Part shown: positions 38,501-47,738 of the stretch, in pieces
Position numbering within the stretch: position 1 is the stretch's first letter
Layout of the letters: each line of letters begins with the position of its first letter
Source: Vibrio gallaecicus
Lineage (GTDB): Bacteria > Pseudomonadota > Gammaproteobacteria > Enterobacterales > Vibrionaceae
Direction of reading: 5' to 3'
Assembly (NCBI RefSeq): GCF_024347495.1
Contig: NZ_AP025491.1
Location: forward strand, 372,001-436,000
Length of the DNA: 64,000 nt
The notes under the pieces: generated by a model
Seen by the model: only the letters and a program-made list of their open reading frames with translations
Database searches by the model: none
Told to the model about the DNA's origin: nothing
Made by a program: the position numbers and the translations under genes

Positions 38501-39023
38501 TCGTCTTCAAAACTTGTCAGATAAAGGTGAGTACTTTGCAGCTGTTGTTGACGCAGCACTGTTTGTTCTGTACGACATAAAGCCAAGTTGGATGGATTTC
38601 CCAATTTATGCATCAGAAGAGCTGCCGTCTTATATCGCTGACTTTCATAAGCAAAAATCCGAATATTTTGGTCGTCAAGAAGGCAGACTTCTGACTCAAA
38701 TTCAAAACAAGCATAATGACATTCGATTAAAAGAGCTTCTTGATACAAGGTTATCGAGAGATCTTTTGGATGCTGAACTTAAAGGATTTACTCAGCATTA
38801 CTCTGTAGAGAAGTCGAAAGCAATACGACTGGCGATACCACTTGAGTTACCGGTTAAAGTTGCACTTCACAATGCAGGAATCTACCCAGCTGCTGATATT
38901 AATGAAGAAGAGTTGAGGTTGGTTAACTTCGCTTTAAACCGTCTATCTCAGTTTGACCGAGTATGGACACAAGAATCGATGGCGATTGCACTAAAATCTG
39001 CAGTTAAATTACGAGCGCAATAG
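35505..39023 (+). CDS. druH: DruH-like protein of a type III Druantia system
   Basis: An 1172-residue protein directly upstream (nine bases) of a 2145-residue DUF1998 helicase. I see no enzymatic motif; the N-terminus is helical with W-rich stretches and the middle is beta-rich. Size, lack of known domains and pairing with a DruE-type helicase match DruH of Druantia type III, which consists of DruH and DruE only. The start is uncertain: GTG 35505 or ATG 35514, neither with a good ribosome-binding site. About 270 gene-free bases precede it. The identification is by context more than by motif. Confidence 0.7.
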   Translation: MIDMILDSVQNPVLTMHQWFNEFESKRDKPKKGMPLWVLKVTDEELQQMNKLLKALFRAKDPSVVFNQHSCAGYGKKFDQIFTLYLATWIQRNFTGGKERWPVVLRSIDISHNSRLNTYIYDSVKAGLKYWGIDLYSTSSANQYFATLYCQGGFPRSGLVGLSSGPVPEYLDKVISQYALFHHTSEINDIANQQLELLPETLKQLPFAKLATVLISKLMEYRDRYHLHGESDPVIALNIRHPQWRDELPFLLCDDEAYELIGRLVRKTSAIIRREQNPVRIKRYLREDMGHWDLVAETYVNHTIHPQDLSRVLALETLPKFFDLYTQTNTGERVRTASFNLKGYANQRWQVITKFAHFYNANAASNIGYELWSDGRKFNSDTYYRGEELNQALPWVFSTEGEKSQYLGQGNVHVKQASALIVHAGSVEPATSRSKVEKVGSISSLERDVFRVVGKAKVQLDYGFIEVETSAEEAQDVTCWLEGERNHEAISHQYVFEGKPTGMMRFGVNKSQLIPNAELFWKSIDSDSLVPLSSDAFSYGLGSVIWFNAGQVMWQMKCAILPASSDFNVIHYGKGEIELKAMGFKNTCLGFVESEKNWLRDVEVIEDMFLAEVQIPASMPDTFHPVLGWNNSTKNTLTFEFDSMQSGVCLLGSKGNTLNARGNKTTLDDLYASSLKVKLGEESSSISVSAALMQHKTIKASITDIIQIPESKVTVGSGELARMAQALFTQSDDTRDRVSFKFYSGRELLESRVPAIEQFKYPVASLKEDRSMLRIYGAHDHRNPESIQLYTAPIWDLSREHTPLFKSLGDRGELFFAMPEINEPGPWFVYAKNDRKIQPRAVLVVQDETEIKEYNYSRLQLSIRDLHFNSETRSFDYSEMDAALKELVFDLQHNDWHTVQSFVEQLSIANPTTFHIFKRLAANPNVFASLLLKQENLEEFESVWSISLDMPFEWLSVPLNQWIDAIRLATKSTMESLVMMKDQLPVDQFEQIQKTMLKSRLQNLSDKGEYFAAVVDAALFVLYDIKPSWMDFPIYASEELPSYIADFHKQKSEYFGRQEGRLLTQIQNKHNDIRLKELLDTRLSRDLLDAELKGFTQHYSVEKSKAIRLAIPLELPVKVALHNAGIYPAADINEEELRLVNFALNRLSQFDRVWTQESMAIALKSAVKLRAQ

Positions 39024-39032
39024 GTTGTAATA

Positions 39033-42000
39033 ATGTCTACCAAAGCAATTAATTTTAAGTCTCTCTATAAAGATCTTTCCTCAGTTACGTCACAGGCAGT
39101 GATTAACCGACTTCAGTTGAAATCGGCGCCTTTAAGAAAGTTTTTGCAAAGTGAGTTTCAAGTCAAATATGGCAAGGGTAACGACTTTTTCGCTCAACCT
39201 GTTTTTGAGGCTACTTTTGGTTGGTCCTCGGAAGGCTGTGAAAATGATCTTAACGGGCTGGTCACTCAAGGTAAGTTAGAACAAACTTTCGTTAATAACC
39301 TGTCGCAACCGCCAATGCCTTTCCCTGACTCTTCTGAGGAAAAAGAGGAATATCGTCTTAAAGGAATAAGTGAAGACCGTTGGGCTGAAGACATACAGGA
39401 AGATTACACTTGGCCTTTGGATAGACCGCCATATAAGCATCAACTAAAAGCTTGGGACTACTTGTCCTCTGAGAAAGTGAAATCCGTAGTTGTTACTTCT
39501 GGGACTGGTTCAGGTAAAACCGAGTGTTTTCTAGTTCCATTGTTGAATGACTTAGCGAAGCAATCCAACCGAAGTGCAGAACCTCTTGAAGGAACACAGG
39601 CGATATTCCTTTACCCGCTTAATGCTCTGATCAATTCGCAGAAAGAGCGTCTGAGTGCCTGGACACGTGGCTTTAAAGGGAAGGTCAGGTTTGCTCTGTA
39701 TAACGGGGAAACACCGACTCAAGCTCCATCTAAAGCTATTTCCAACGCGAGCTTCAGTAAGAATGCAGCTCCTGAATTGGTTACCAATAGAAAAGAAATT
39801 TGGTCTTCTCCGCCACCGATACTCGTAACTAACGCGACCATGCTTGAATACATGCTTATTCGTCAGCAGGATGAAGATATTCTTGCCAAGTCACAAGGAA
39901 AGTTAAAGTGGATAGTGTTGGATGAAGCGCATACGTATGTTGGTTCTCAAGCCGCAGAGATTGCACTGCTGCTGCGTAGGGTGATGCATGCCTACAATGT
40001 TAAGCCTGAAGATGTTCGTTTTGTAGCAACTTCTGCAACTATTGGTGATAAAAACAAACAAGAAGAGACAAACAGAGATCTCCAAAGGTTTTTGGCCAAG
40101 GTTGCAGGGGTATTACCCGAGCAAGTCGAAGTGGTTAATGGTCATCGTTCTATACCCAAAATCAACTCAACTGTAGCTGAATCTTCTTTTAGCTTTAAAA
40201 AAGCTAGAGACATGAGCTCCGGTGACCTTTTCGACTATATGAGTAGTTTTCAAGTACTTCGTGAGATGCGAGACCTTTTGACTCGCGAACCACATACACT
40301 TGAAGAAATTGCTCGTATTCTTGAGCCGAGCAAAGCAGAGAGTATTTCGCAGGTTGAATTCACAAAAGCGCTAGATGTTATTGATTTGGCGGTAACCGCA
40401 TACCCTCAAGGAGATGATAGTCAGCAAGCATTCCTGCCGGTACGAGCTCATATTTTCCATCGCTCTCAAAGAGGCCTTTGGGCTTGTTCTGATCCAAATT
40501 GTTGCCATAAAGCTAACACGGAGCTTCAAGATGGTTGGAAGTTTGGCATGGTTTATACAAGCGAGCGAACACATTGTGAAGGAGAGTGCGGAGCTCCTGT
40601 TTTTGAGCTAACCCATTGTAAAGATTGTGGAACACCAAGCCTTGCTGCAGCAAAGACAACAGCAAAGGGTGGAATAAAGTTGTTGGAACCGAGAGAGACA
40701 GATCTGCTAGACGATTATGTCGATGAGATTGATGAACATGATCAGTTTTCTGAAGAAAGTATCGATACTGAGTTTGAGGCCAATGTTCAGATTTTTGCAA
40801 GAGAGGACGCTCTAGGGAATGCACATGATCAACTAGGCTGCACTCATGTAAGCATCGACCCGAAAACCAATCGCATATCTGAAGGTTTCGAACCTGGGCA
40901 TCTTGATATTTTCTATAACCAAAATGATCGCGATGACGGTTTGCGCTGTGCACACTGCCATGGTGTAGAAAATGTACCGAATACTCAATTCAAACGTGCT
41001 TTGTTAGGTTCTCCATTCTTGATGGGCTCTCTAGTACCGGCTATGTTGCGCCACATACCAGGTGATAACAGTGATGACCTCAAAGGAAAGCGTTTGATTA
41101 CGTTTACTGATAGTCGTCAAGGCACGGCTCGATTTTCAGCGAAGATGCAGTTAGATTCGGAACGTAATTGGACCAGAAGTCAGGTTTACAAAAATGCGGT
41201 TCTAGAGTCTGGTGAACTGAATCTGCCTGATGATGTAAGAAATCTTAAAACAACTATTCAAGTAATGAGAGACAACGGTGTTCCGGAGGCGGTTATTGCT
41301 CCGATGGAACTAAATTACATTGCACAGTTGAAAAAAGTACCATCAAAAAAAGTAAATTGGACTGAGCTAAAAGAACGTTTGAGCGTTTTACCAGAGATAC
41401 AACTACTGTCTGGTGCTGAACTAGACTTGTTAGAGGGTAAGGCTCTTGAGAAGTATGATGAGCGTATTCCTGGTGAGTACCGCTTACGTTCTGAGTTGTT
41501 GAGTGATGCAGATAATCTTGCTGATCTGTTCTTAAAACGAGAGTTTGCTAGGCGTGGTAAGAATGCTAATAACCTTGAATCTATGGGACTAGTTAGCCTT
41601 CATTATCCAACAATCGCTAACCTTTCTGAAGAAGATATGAATTCTTCAGAGTGGCGAAGCTTGGGATTTACTTTTGAAGACCTTAAGAACTATCTGAAGA
41701 TTTGCATAGACTTCTATATCCGAGAAAATACGCTCGTTGATATAGATAGGAGTGTCATCAACTGGATGGGAGCCAAGATTAACCCAAGATTACTCAGAGA
41801 GTCGAGTTACGAATACATGGATGAGTTTGAGAAAAGGGCGGTATTTAGGTTCCCTGTAGTTAATAACGGTCTTCAGCATCGTCTGGTTCGCCTACTAGAA
41901 TTAGGCTCAGGCCGTATTGCAAAGAATGAGAAAGAACTTTTTAACTCTGTGTTGTCTTTTATTTGGGGCTTACTAACAAAACGTACTCAATTATTAACGT

Positions 42001-45000
42001 TGTCTGAACGACAAGAAATGAGTACTGGTAATGAGATATCTGGTTATAACTTAAAGTTTGATGAGAAAGTCGAATTCGCACCTATCGAAAAGGCTTGGCT
42101 GTGCCCAGTTACTAATCGATGGCTTGATACCACCTTTAGAGGATTGAGTCCGTATACTACAGGCTCTTCGACACTGGATGATGTTAAATGTGATGAACCA
42201 TTTGAGATCAGTCATCCTGAGATAGAAACACTTAATAGCTCTCCAGCTGACGTAAGAAGCTGGTTAGCAGACGAAGACGTTTTGAATTCTCACCGTGATC
42301 ATGGCCGTTGGTCTGATATCAATGACAGAGTAATTGCGGGTGTACCTTTAGTTAGAGCGGCTGAGCACTCTGCCCAACAGAGCTCGGACAAGCTCAAACG
42401 TCTCGAAAAGGCATTTAAAAAAGATTATTTAAATGTTCTTAGTTGTTCTACTACTATGGAGATGGGGGTAGATATTGGTTCTCTTAGTATGGTGGCAATG
42501 AATAATGTTCCACCGAGTACTTCGAACTATCTTCAGCGTGCTGGTCGAGCAGGTCGACGCAGAGAATCAACTGCACTTGCGCTAACGTTCTGTAAAGCGA
42601 CACCTCATGGAGAGCGTGTATTTAGTGAACCTAAGTGGCCTTTCGCAACTCCGATCCGAGTGCCTAAGGTTTCGCTAGATAGTGGGACCATTGTACAGCG
42701 CCACATAAATGCATTCTTGCTAGCGAGTTTTTTGAAGATTGAGAAAAGTCGTTCTAACAATCTTTTGAAGATGCAAGTTGGTGCATTCTTCTTGGGTGAT
42801 AGCGGGCTCAATCCGTTCAACGCCTTCAGAAATTGGTTAGTTGGCCCTGCACGTAATGATGAAAACGTGCTTGCAGGGATAGATAGCCTTAAGTTTGATT
42901 CGGTGTTTGTTGGTCATCTTAACAGTATCCTTATGGAGAGTGCATTAAATGCTATCGAATCTTCGCATACCAAGTGGTTGCGCAGATATGAGTCACTCAA
43001 CACACAAATTGAAGCGACAAGTGACAGTAGCTCTCCTGCATCTAAAAAACTAACAAGACAATTGAAACGTTTGGAACGAGACTATTTATTGGCTGAGTTG
43101 GCTAATACGGGTTATTTGCCCGGCTATGGTTTCCCTACAGGCGTGGTTCAGCTAATCACTGATAACCGTAGTGAAAACAACTCAAGAGATGATGGTAAGT
43201 CTCAACATCGTACTTCGTATCCAAGTCGAGGCCTTGAAGTAGCGCTAAGAGAATATGCTCCAGGTGCAGAAATCGTTCGTGATGGGGCTGTTTATCAATC
43301 TCAAGGCCTGCAACTCAATTGGAAGATGCCATTCTCTGGTAATGATATTAAGCAAGAACAGCTTATTGAATATCAATGGGAATGTGATCACTGCGGGAAC
43401 ATAGGCTTTGAGTCGGTGAGTTCTGAACGAGCGAATATTCGTTGTAATGACTGTGACAGTGACAGATTAACCTGGAGTGAGTTTATTGTTCCATCGGGCT
43501 TTGTTGTAGATTTTAATAAGCCTCTGCATAACAACTATGTGTCACCAAATTATTCAGGATACAGAGAGCCTAAAGTTGCTTTGAGTGACGCACAGTGGCA
43601 GCCACTTTCAAATTCTGGCGTTGGACGCTACCGCGTGTCTGAATACGGTTCGATTTTCCATTATAACGATGGAGAAGGTGGCGGATATGCGCTGTGCTGG
43701 TGTTGTGGTAGATCTGAGCCTTTGAGTGTAGAAAAAACTCCGGTGGGGAACGTCAGGCTATCCAAAGAGCCTAATATATTGAAAACTCACAAGCGACTTC
43801 AGGGTTTCAAAGTTAAGGGCGAGGTGATGTGTGATGGTGTTAGAGATGGCTGGGGAATTAAAACCAGTGAGATTAGTAAATCTGAAAAAGAAATCTCTAT
43901 GCCTTTCATCATGGGTTATCCGCAAAGTATGGCTATGTTTGAGTTGCAGTTGAAAAGCCCTACGTCGGGCAACTGGATATCTGATGAGACTCTGCTTTAT
44001 ACGCTTGGTGTAGCACTTAGACAAATGTACTCAGATGAGAAAGGCATCACTACTCAAGAACTTGGCGTAGTAACTAGACGCAAAAGAACCGAGTCTTTTG
44101 AAGATGTGGTGAGTTTATACATCTTTGACTCTGCGACTCAGGGAGCTGGCTTCTCGAGTTCTATGCCGGAAGTTCTTTCACAGCTTCTAAAGGATCTTAC
44201 TGAGTATTTAAAGAAATGTCCTAATAATTGTGAGGCGGCGTGTCACGCATGTCTATTGGATTACGATACTCAACATAATGTAAAAATACTAAATCGTAAT
44301 TATTTGATTAAAGAGCTTGAGGAAAACAGGATTCTTGAAGGGTTAGCCCTTTCAACAGAAAGGTGTTTCTTTGGAGATTCTTCGAGGGTGGAACTCAGTA
44401 GTGCTAATCAGGTTTTGTCCAGAGTTGGGCATTCTTGTAGTCAGATAAATGTATTTTTAAGTTCATCTGAGTGGCATTTCGGCGAGTGGAATATTCGAGA
44501 AAAAATTACCACGTTTGCAACAAAAGGGATTCCAGTCAACGTTTATTTTTCTAAAGAGTTAGCTGATTCATTAGACTCTGACCTTGCTTGGGAGATAGCC
44601 CGATCTATGCCTGTAGGTATTATCAATTTCCAAGAGTTGGATAAACCCATTGAATTAGCTTCGGGCGGCCAGCCAGTTATGTCGTTAAAAGTTGATTCAA
44701 AATTACACTGGTACGCGACCGATGAACTGAGTCAACTGGGCGCAAATGAACATTGGGGAAGTGGTGAAGACCTGTGTTTAGTAACTGCTGTGAAAGAGCT
44801 AGAGATTAACTCGACTAAATTTAATCTTGAGGCGCTTGCTCAGGCTTCTAATCTAAATGAAAACTCCTTTATATTAAGTGATGTCACCTCATTGAAAGGC
44901 AGCATTACTTCATTCGGAGTTAGTTTTGTTGAGCTGTTGGTAGGCAAAATCCCATCTTTAAATGAAACGCTTAACAACAATATCGAATCCATTCACTATA

Positions 45001-45470
45001 GTGACCAATATGTGGTGAGCCCAATTAGTGTTGTGTTAATTAACCATGTATTGGCTGCATTTAATAAGCGCTATGGCCACTTTTCATCAGAAATCAATAC
45101 TGTTGCTCCAAGGAAATATGTGACCGATCAAAGGCTGTCTTCATCTATTGGTGATAACTTCTTGGAAGCAAATGATGTCTTGGATTTTATCTATGATTCG
45201 TCAAGAGCTCTTGGTGCCGAAGTTTATGGAGATATCGTTGATAAGTCAGAATTATCACACAGCCGCATTATGCGAATTGATTTAAAAGATGGTAGAGAGA
45301 TTAAGCTTCTATTTGATCATGGTATGGGTTATTGGAGTCGTAGCAGAGATTACCCACAAAAGTTCGATTTTAAAAATGTTGGATGTGAAGCATCCTCTAT
45401 TGATGATTGGAACTTTGGGTTGAGAGATTCAGGGAAGGAAACCTTTATCGCCGTTAAACTAGGAGACTGA
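39033..45470 (+). CDS. druE: DruE-like giant DEAH helicase with DUF1998 domain
   Basis: A 2145-residue SF2 helicase. Walker A is SGTGSGKTE (GTGSGKT 157-163), DEAH at 297-300 (VLDEAHTYVGSQAAE), ATSATIGD, then MEMGVDIGSLSMV and QRAGRAGRR in the second lobe. Several zinc-binding cysteine clusters are present (CDHCGN with CNDCDS; CWCCGRS). The DUF1998 region has GAGFSSSMPEVL and CEAACHACLLDYD. A further 400 residues follow. DruE is the shared core of Druantia systems, which block phage replication by an unresolved mechanism. It follows the DruH-like gene by nine bases and ends before a strong terminator. Confidence 0.88.
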   Translation: MSTKAINFKSLYKDLSSVTSQAVINRLQLKSAPLRKFLQSEFQVKYGKGNDFFAQPVFEATFGWSSEGCENDLNGLVTQGKLEQTFVNNLSQPPMPFPDSSEEKEEYRLKGISEDRWAEDIQEDYTWPLDRPPYKHQLKAWDYLSSEKVKSVVVTSGTGSGKTECFLVPLLNDLAKQSNRSAEPLEGTQAIFLYPLNALINSQKERLSAWTRGFKGKVRFALYNGETPTQAPSKAISNASFSKNAAPELVTNRKEIWSSPPPILVTNATMLEYMLIRQQDEDILAKSQGKLKWIVLDEAHTYVGSQAAEIALLLRRVMHAYNVKPEDVRFVATSATIGDKNKQEETNRDLQRFLAKVAGVLPEQVEVVNGHRSIPKINSTVAESSFSFKKARDMSSGDLFDYMSSFQVLREMRDLLTREPHTLEEIARILEPSKAESISQVEFTKALDVIDLAVTAYPQGDDSQQAFLPVRAHIFHRSQRGLWACSDPNCCHKANTELQDGWKFGMVYTSERTHCEGECGAPVFELTHCKDCGTPSLAAAKTTAKGGIKLLEPRETDLLDDYVDEIDEHDQFSEESIDTEFEANVQIFAREDALGNAHDQLGCTHVSIDPKTNRISEGFEPGHLDIFYNQNDRDDGLRCAHCHGVENVPNTQFKRALLGSPFLMGSLVPAMLRHIPGDNSDDLKGKRLITFTDSRQGTARFSAKMQLDSERNWTRSQVYKNAVLESGELNLPDDVRNLKTTIQVMRDNGVPEAVIAPMELNYIAQLKKVPSKKVNWTELKERLSVLPEIQLLSGAELDLLEGKALEKYDERIPGEYRLRSELLSDADNLADLFLKREFARRGKNANNLESMGLVSLHYPTIANLSEEDMNSSEWRSLGFTFEDLKNYLKICIDFYIRENTLVDIDRSVINWMGAKINPRLLRESSYEYMDEFEKRAVFRFPVVNNGLQHRLVRLLELGSGRIAKNEKELFNSVLSFIWGLLTKRTQLLTLSERQEMSTGNEISGYNLKFDEKVEFAPIEKAWLCPVTNRWLDTTFRGLSPYTTGSSTLDDVKCDEPFEISHPEIETLNSSPADVRSWLADEDVLNSHRDHGRWSDINDRVIAGVPLVRAAEHSAQQSSDKLKRLEKAFKKDYLNVLSCSTTMEMGVDIGSLSMVAMNNVPPSTSNYLQRAGRAGRRRESTALALTFCKATPHGERVFSEPKWPFATPIRVPKVSLDSGTIVQRHINAFLLASFLKIEKSRSNNLLKMQVGAFFLGDSGLNPFNAFRNWLVGPARNDENVLAGIDSLKFDSVFVGHLNSILMESALNAIESSHTKWLRRYESLNTQIEATSDSSSPASKKLTRQLKRLERDYLLAELANTGYLPGYGFPTGVVQLITDNRSENNSRDDGKSQHRTSYPSRGLEVALREYAPGAEIVRDGAVYQSQGLQLNWKMPFSGNDIKQEQLIEYQWECDHCGNIGFESVSSERANIRCNDCDSDRLTWSEFIVPSGFVVDFNKPLHNNYVSPNYSGYREPKVALSDAQWQPLSNSGVGRYRVSEYGSIFHYNDGEGGGYALCWCCGRSEPLSVEKTPVGNVRLSKEPNILKTHKRLQGFKVKGEVMCDGVRDGWGIKTSEISKSEKEISMPFIMGYPQSMAMFELQLKSPTSGNWISDETLLYTLGVALRQMYSDEKGITTQELGVVTRRKRTESFEDVVSLYIFDSATQGAGFSSSMPEVLSQLLKDLTEYLKKCPNNCEAACHACLLDYDTQHNVKILNRNYLIKELEENRILEGLALSTERCFFGDSSRVELSSANQVLSRVGHSCSQINVFLSSSEWHFGEWNIREKITTFATKGIPVNVYFSKELADSLDSDLAWEIARSMPVGIINFQELDKPIELASGGQPVMSLKVDSKLHWYATDELSQLGANEHWGSGEDLCLVTAVKELEINSTKFNLEALAQASNLNENSFILSDVTSLKGSITSFGVSFVELLVGKIPSLNETLNNNIESIHYSDQYVVSPISVVLINHVLAAFNKRYGHFSSEINTVAPRKYVTDQRLSSSIGDNFLEANDVLDFIYDSSRALGAEVYGDIVDKSELSHSRIMRIDLKDGREIKLLFDHGMGYWSRSRDYPQKFDFKNVGCEASSIDDWNFGLRDSGKETFIAVKLGD

Positions 45471-45537
45471 GTTTGAACAAGTTAGAAGGCATAGTTTTAT
45501 TAAACTAAGTACTTCTTCCTCTCACTAGCAAATTAGA

Positions 45538-45572
45538 TGCCTCTCGTTGACTTATAAACGAGGGGCATTTTT
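45538..45572 (+). terminator. Rho-independent terminator after druE
   Basis: TGCCTCTCGTT (45538-45548) pairs with AACGAGGGGCA (45557-45567), with one G-T wobble, followed by five T residues. It lies about 70 bases after the druE stop. Confidence 0.85.
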
Positions 45573-45722
45573 ATATGAAATGTAAACAATCTAGTATTAG
45601 CAACTCCCAAGTCAATTACCAAGTAACTATATGAGCTTCTAAATACTGTAGCCAACTTTGACCTAATAAAGGATGAAAACCTATTAACCACAATTGCTTT
45701 CTTAGTTAATGATGAGCATAAC

Positions 45723-45746
45723 CTTTAAGATTGCAAGCTTATAAAC
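45723..45746 (+). repeat. mcrC 3'-end remnant, copy 2 of the 24-bp repeat
   Basis: This matches 35206-35229 at 22 of 24 positions and reads LRLQAYK in the same codon phase as the mcrC end. An in-frame stop lies just upstream, so the homology begins at about 45723. It suggests the Druantia block was inserted at the 3' end of an mcrC gene. Confidence 0.5.
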
Positions 45747-45810
45747 TCCGACTCATATTAATCATAATTAACATACCTCTCATACCAAAACTAAATGAGA
45801 GGGAATAGTT

Positions 45811-46437
45811 ATGAATCACAACCCAACACTATGCACGTTAGTTGTTTTGGCCAACTCGGTGAAACACGGACAATGCTGCGTAGCCGGAAAGCGTTTAGAC
45901 ACCAAAGAGTGGGTTCGTCCTGTTTCGAATGCAGACGGTGCCGAACTTACGAGCCAGCAGGCGAGTGCGATGAACCCGTATGGCGCTTATAAGGTTAAAC
46001 CTTTGCAAAAGGTAAATATGTGTTTTGAACAAGCTGTGCCTCTTAAAAATCAGCCAGAAAATCACCTGATTAATGGTGCGCAGTGGGTACAGCAATATAA
46101 CATTACCGCTGATGAACTGAATCAGTTTCTAGACACACCAACCTCACTTTGGGGTTGTGGTGATCGAATGGATTATCAATCAATAATGCTTGGTCAAGCG
46201 GCAGTTGAGCAATCTTTACAGCTAGTCAAGGTTAAGCACTTGATGCTATACGTTGATGGCAATGATAAGCGTAGAGCATCGTTTTCATACAATGACATTC
46301 AATATAATTTGGCCGTGACCGATCCAAGTTTTGATAATCTCGTATCCCAGCAAAGTGATCTGATGGGTATTTTATGTATCAGCCTTGGCGAAGAGTTTCA
46401 TGGCGATTGCTACAAACTTGTCGCTGCAATTTACTGA
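45811..46437 (+). CDS. Dual-OB-like (DuOB) nucleic-acid-binding protein
   Basis: A 208-residue protein with a good ribosome-binding site (GAGGGA) before ATG 45811. The N-terminal motif VVLANSVKHGQCCVAGKRL followed by EWVRPVSN, and a later LQLVKVKHLM segment, match the pattern of dual OB-fold (DuOB) domains predicted to bind nucleic acids in conflict systems. It is 10 bases upstream of the DUF488 gene and the three genes form one operon. The family assignment comes from memory of the motif and is moderate. Confidence 0.6.
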   Translation: MNHNPTLCTLVVLANSVKHGQCCVAGKRLDTKEWVRPVSNADGAELTSQQASAMNPYGAYKVKPLQKVNMCFEQAVPLKNQPENHLINGAQWVQQYNITADELNQFLDTPTSLWGCGDRMDYQSIMLGQAAVEQSLQLVKVKHLMLYVDGNDKRRASFSYNDIQYNLAVTDPSFDNLVSQQSDLMGILCISLGEEFHGDCYKLVAAIY

Positions 46438-46447
46438 GGAAAGATTC

Positions 46448-46888
46448 ATGAACATTTATACTATTGGATTTACCAAAAAGGGTGCTGAGAGGTTTTTTAC
46501 ACTGCTAAAGAAAAACGGTGTTAAAACTCTAGTAGATGTGCGATTAAACAATGCTTCGCAGTTGGCAGCGTTCGCGAAAAAAGATGATCTCGCTTACTTT
46601 TTGAAAGAACTGTGTGATATTGAATACTTACACATGCCAAAATTGTCACCTTCGGAAGACATCCTTAAAAGCTATAAAGCGAAAACGTTGTCGTGGTCCG
46701 AGTATGAAGTTAAATTTAATGCCTTGTTGCAACAGCGTAAAGCGGAGGGGCTGTTGAATGATGAGACACTCGAAGGTGCTTGCTTCCTATGCAGCGAACA
46801 TGAAGCCGATCAATGTCACCGCCGCCTTGTGGCTGAGTACATTGCAAACTACTCTGAATCAAATGTTACGATTAAGCACTTAAAATAA
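46448..46888 (+). CDS. DUF488-family protein
   Basis: I place the start at ATG 46448, with TGAGGAAAG upstream, giving 146 residues. The signature is IYTIGFTKKGAERFFTLLK, VKTLVDVRLNN and ACFLCSEHEADQCHRRLV, where the C-x-E-x4-CHR segment is the conserved DUF488 C-terminal motif. The biochemical activity of DUF488 is not settled, but it is frequent in defence islands. It overlaps the DUF4326 gene by one base (TAATG). Confidence 0.85.
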   Translation: MNIYTIGFTKKGAERFFTLLKKNGVKTLVDVRLNNASQLAAFAKKDDLAYFLKELCDIEYLHMPKLSPSEDILKSYKAKTLSWSEYEVKFNALLQQRKAEGLLNDETLEGACFLCSEHEADQCHRRLVAEYIANYSESNVTIKHLK

Positions 46889-47505
46889 TGAATAAGTTAC
46901 TGATTTTATGCCCTAAAGAGTTCAACTGCTTTTCAAAGTTTAAACGCAAGTTAGACAGAATTACTTCTAACATGCAGAGTGTTGAACTACTGACGACACG
47001 CGATGATAATGGTCTGCTCAAACAGTATGCAGAAAGCATTCACACCTCTCTTGAAGTACAAGACGTAATGCTAGAAACACCTAGCTTCACACACGCTGTT
47101 ATCTTTGATGACGGTGAAGTGTTTCAAAGTGAAATAGAAATGATCACGTCGCAAGGGATCCCTCTTCGTGTTATTAAGATTGCAGTGACCCGAGTTGTTA
47201 ATATCAAGAACGATACTGAATACGCGGATGAGAAAAGTACAAATAATTACGAATATATCGGTAGAGGTTCTTATTGGGGAAATCCTCATTCCATGTTCGA
47301 AGCAATGGAAGACAGCGATGAAGACCCACGTGAAGCCGTCATCCGCATGTATAAATACGACTTTGATTACGACAAGTTTTTGAATATCGACAAAAGTAAA
47401 GTGTATGAGCTAGCAGGTAAGCGGTTAGGGTGTTTTTGTAAGCCACAATCATGCCATGGTGATGTCTTGGCTGACTACTTAAATCAATGGGATGATGGGA
47501 AATAA
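46888..47505 (+). CDS. DUF4326 protein with an additional N-terminal domain
   Basis: A 205-residue protein. The C-terminal half is DUF4326: YIGRGSYWGNPHS (from about 123) and KRLGCFCKPQSCHGDVLADYL at the end, with Cys and His positions conserved in that family. The first 105 residues form a separate alpha/beta domain (LLILCPKEFNCF, HAVIFDDGE) resembling SLOG or YspA-like nucleotide-binding folds. DUF4326 commonly occurs near DUF488, so both may act on the same nucleotide or nucleic acid substrate. The activity is unknown. Confidence 0.78.
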   Translation: MNKLLILCPKEFNCFSKFKRKLDRITSNMQSVELLTTRDDNGLLKQYAESIHTSLEVQDVMLETPSFTHAVIFDDGEVFQSEIEMITSQGIPLRVIKIAVTRVVNIKNDTEYADEKSTNNYEYIGRGSYWGNPHSMFEAMEDSDEDPREAVIRMYKYDFDYDKFLNIDKSKVYELAGKRLGCFCKPQSCHGDVLADYLNQWDDGK

Positions 47506-47619
47506 AGCCTCATGGCAGTAACGAATAATGCTTAGCAGATAGTTTTTACCAGTTGTTGTTTTAATAACTCGAAATAGGTTATATATTCTGGTATAACGTA
47601 TGCAATACTTATCAAGATG

Positions 47620-47640
47620 AGGCGTAAAACTACGCCTTTC
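47620..47640 (+). terminator. Weak terminator-like hairpin after the DUF4326 gene
   Basis: AGGCGTA (47620-47626) pairs with TACGCCT (47631-47637) around AAAC, followed only by TTC. A plausible but weak terminator for the three-gene operon. Confidence 0.45.
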
Positions 47641-47738
47641 ATTTATCAACACCATGAGTCGCTAGTCATTACATTGAAGTTTAGATATGAACATGGAAGA
47701 GTGGTGTAGAGCTATTATGACTTTATATGGTGAGCATC

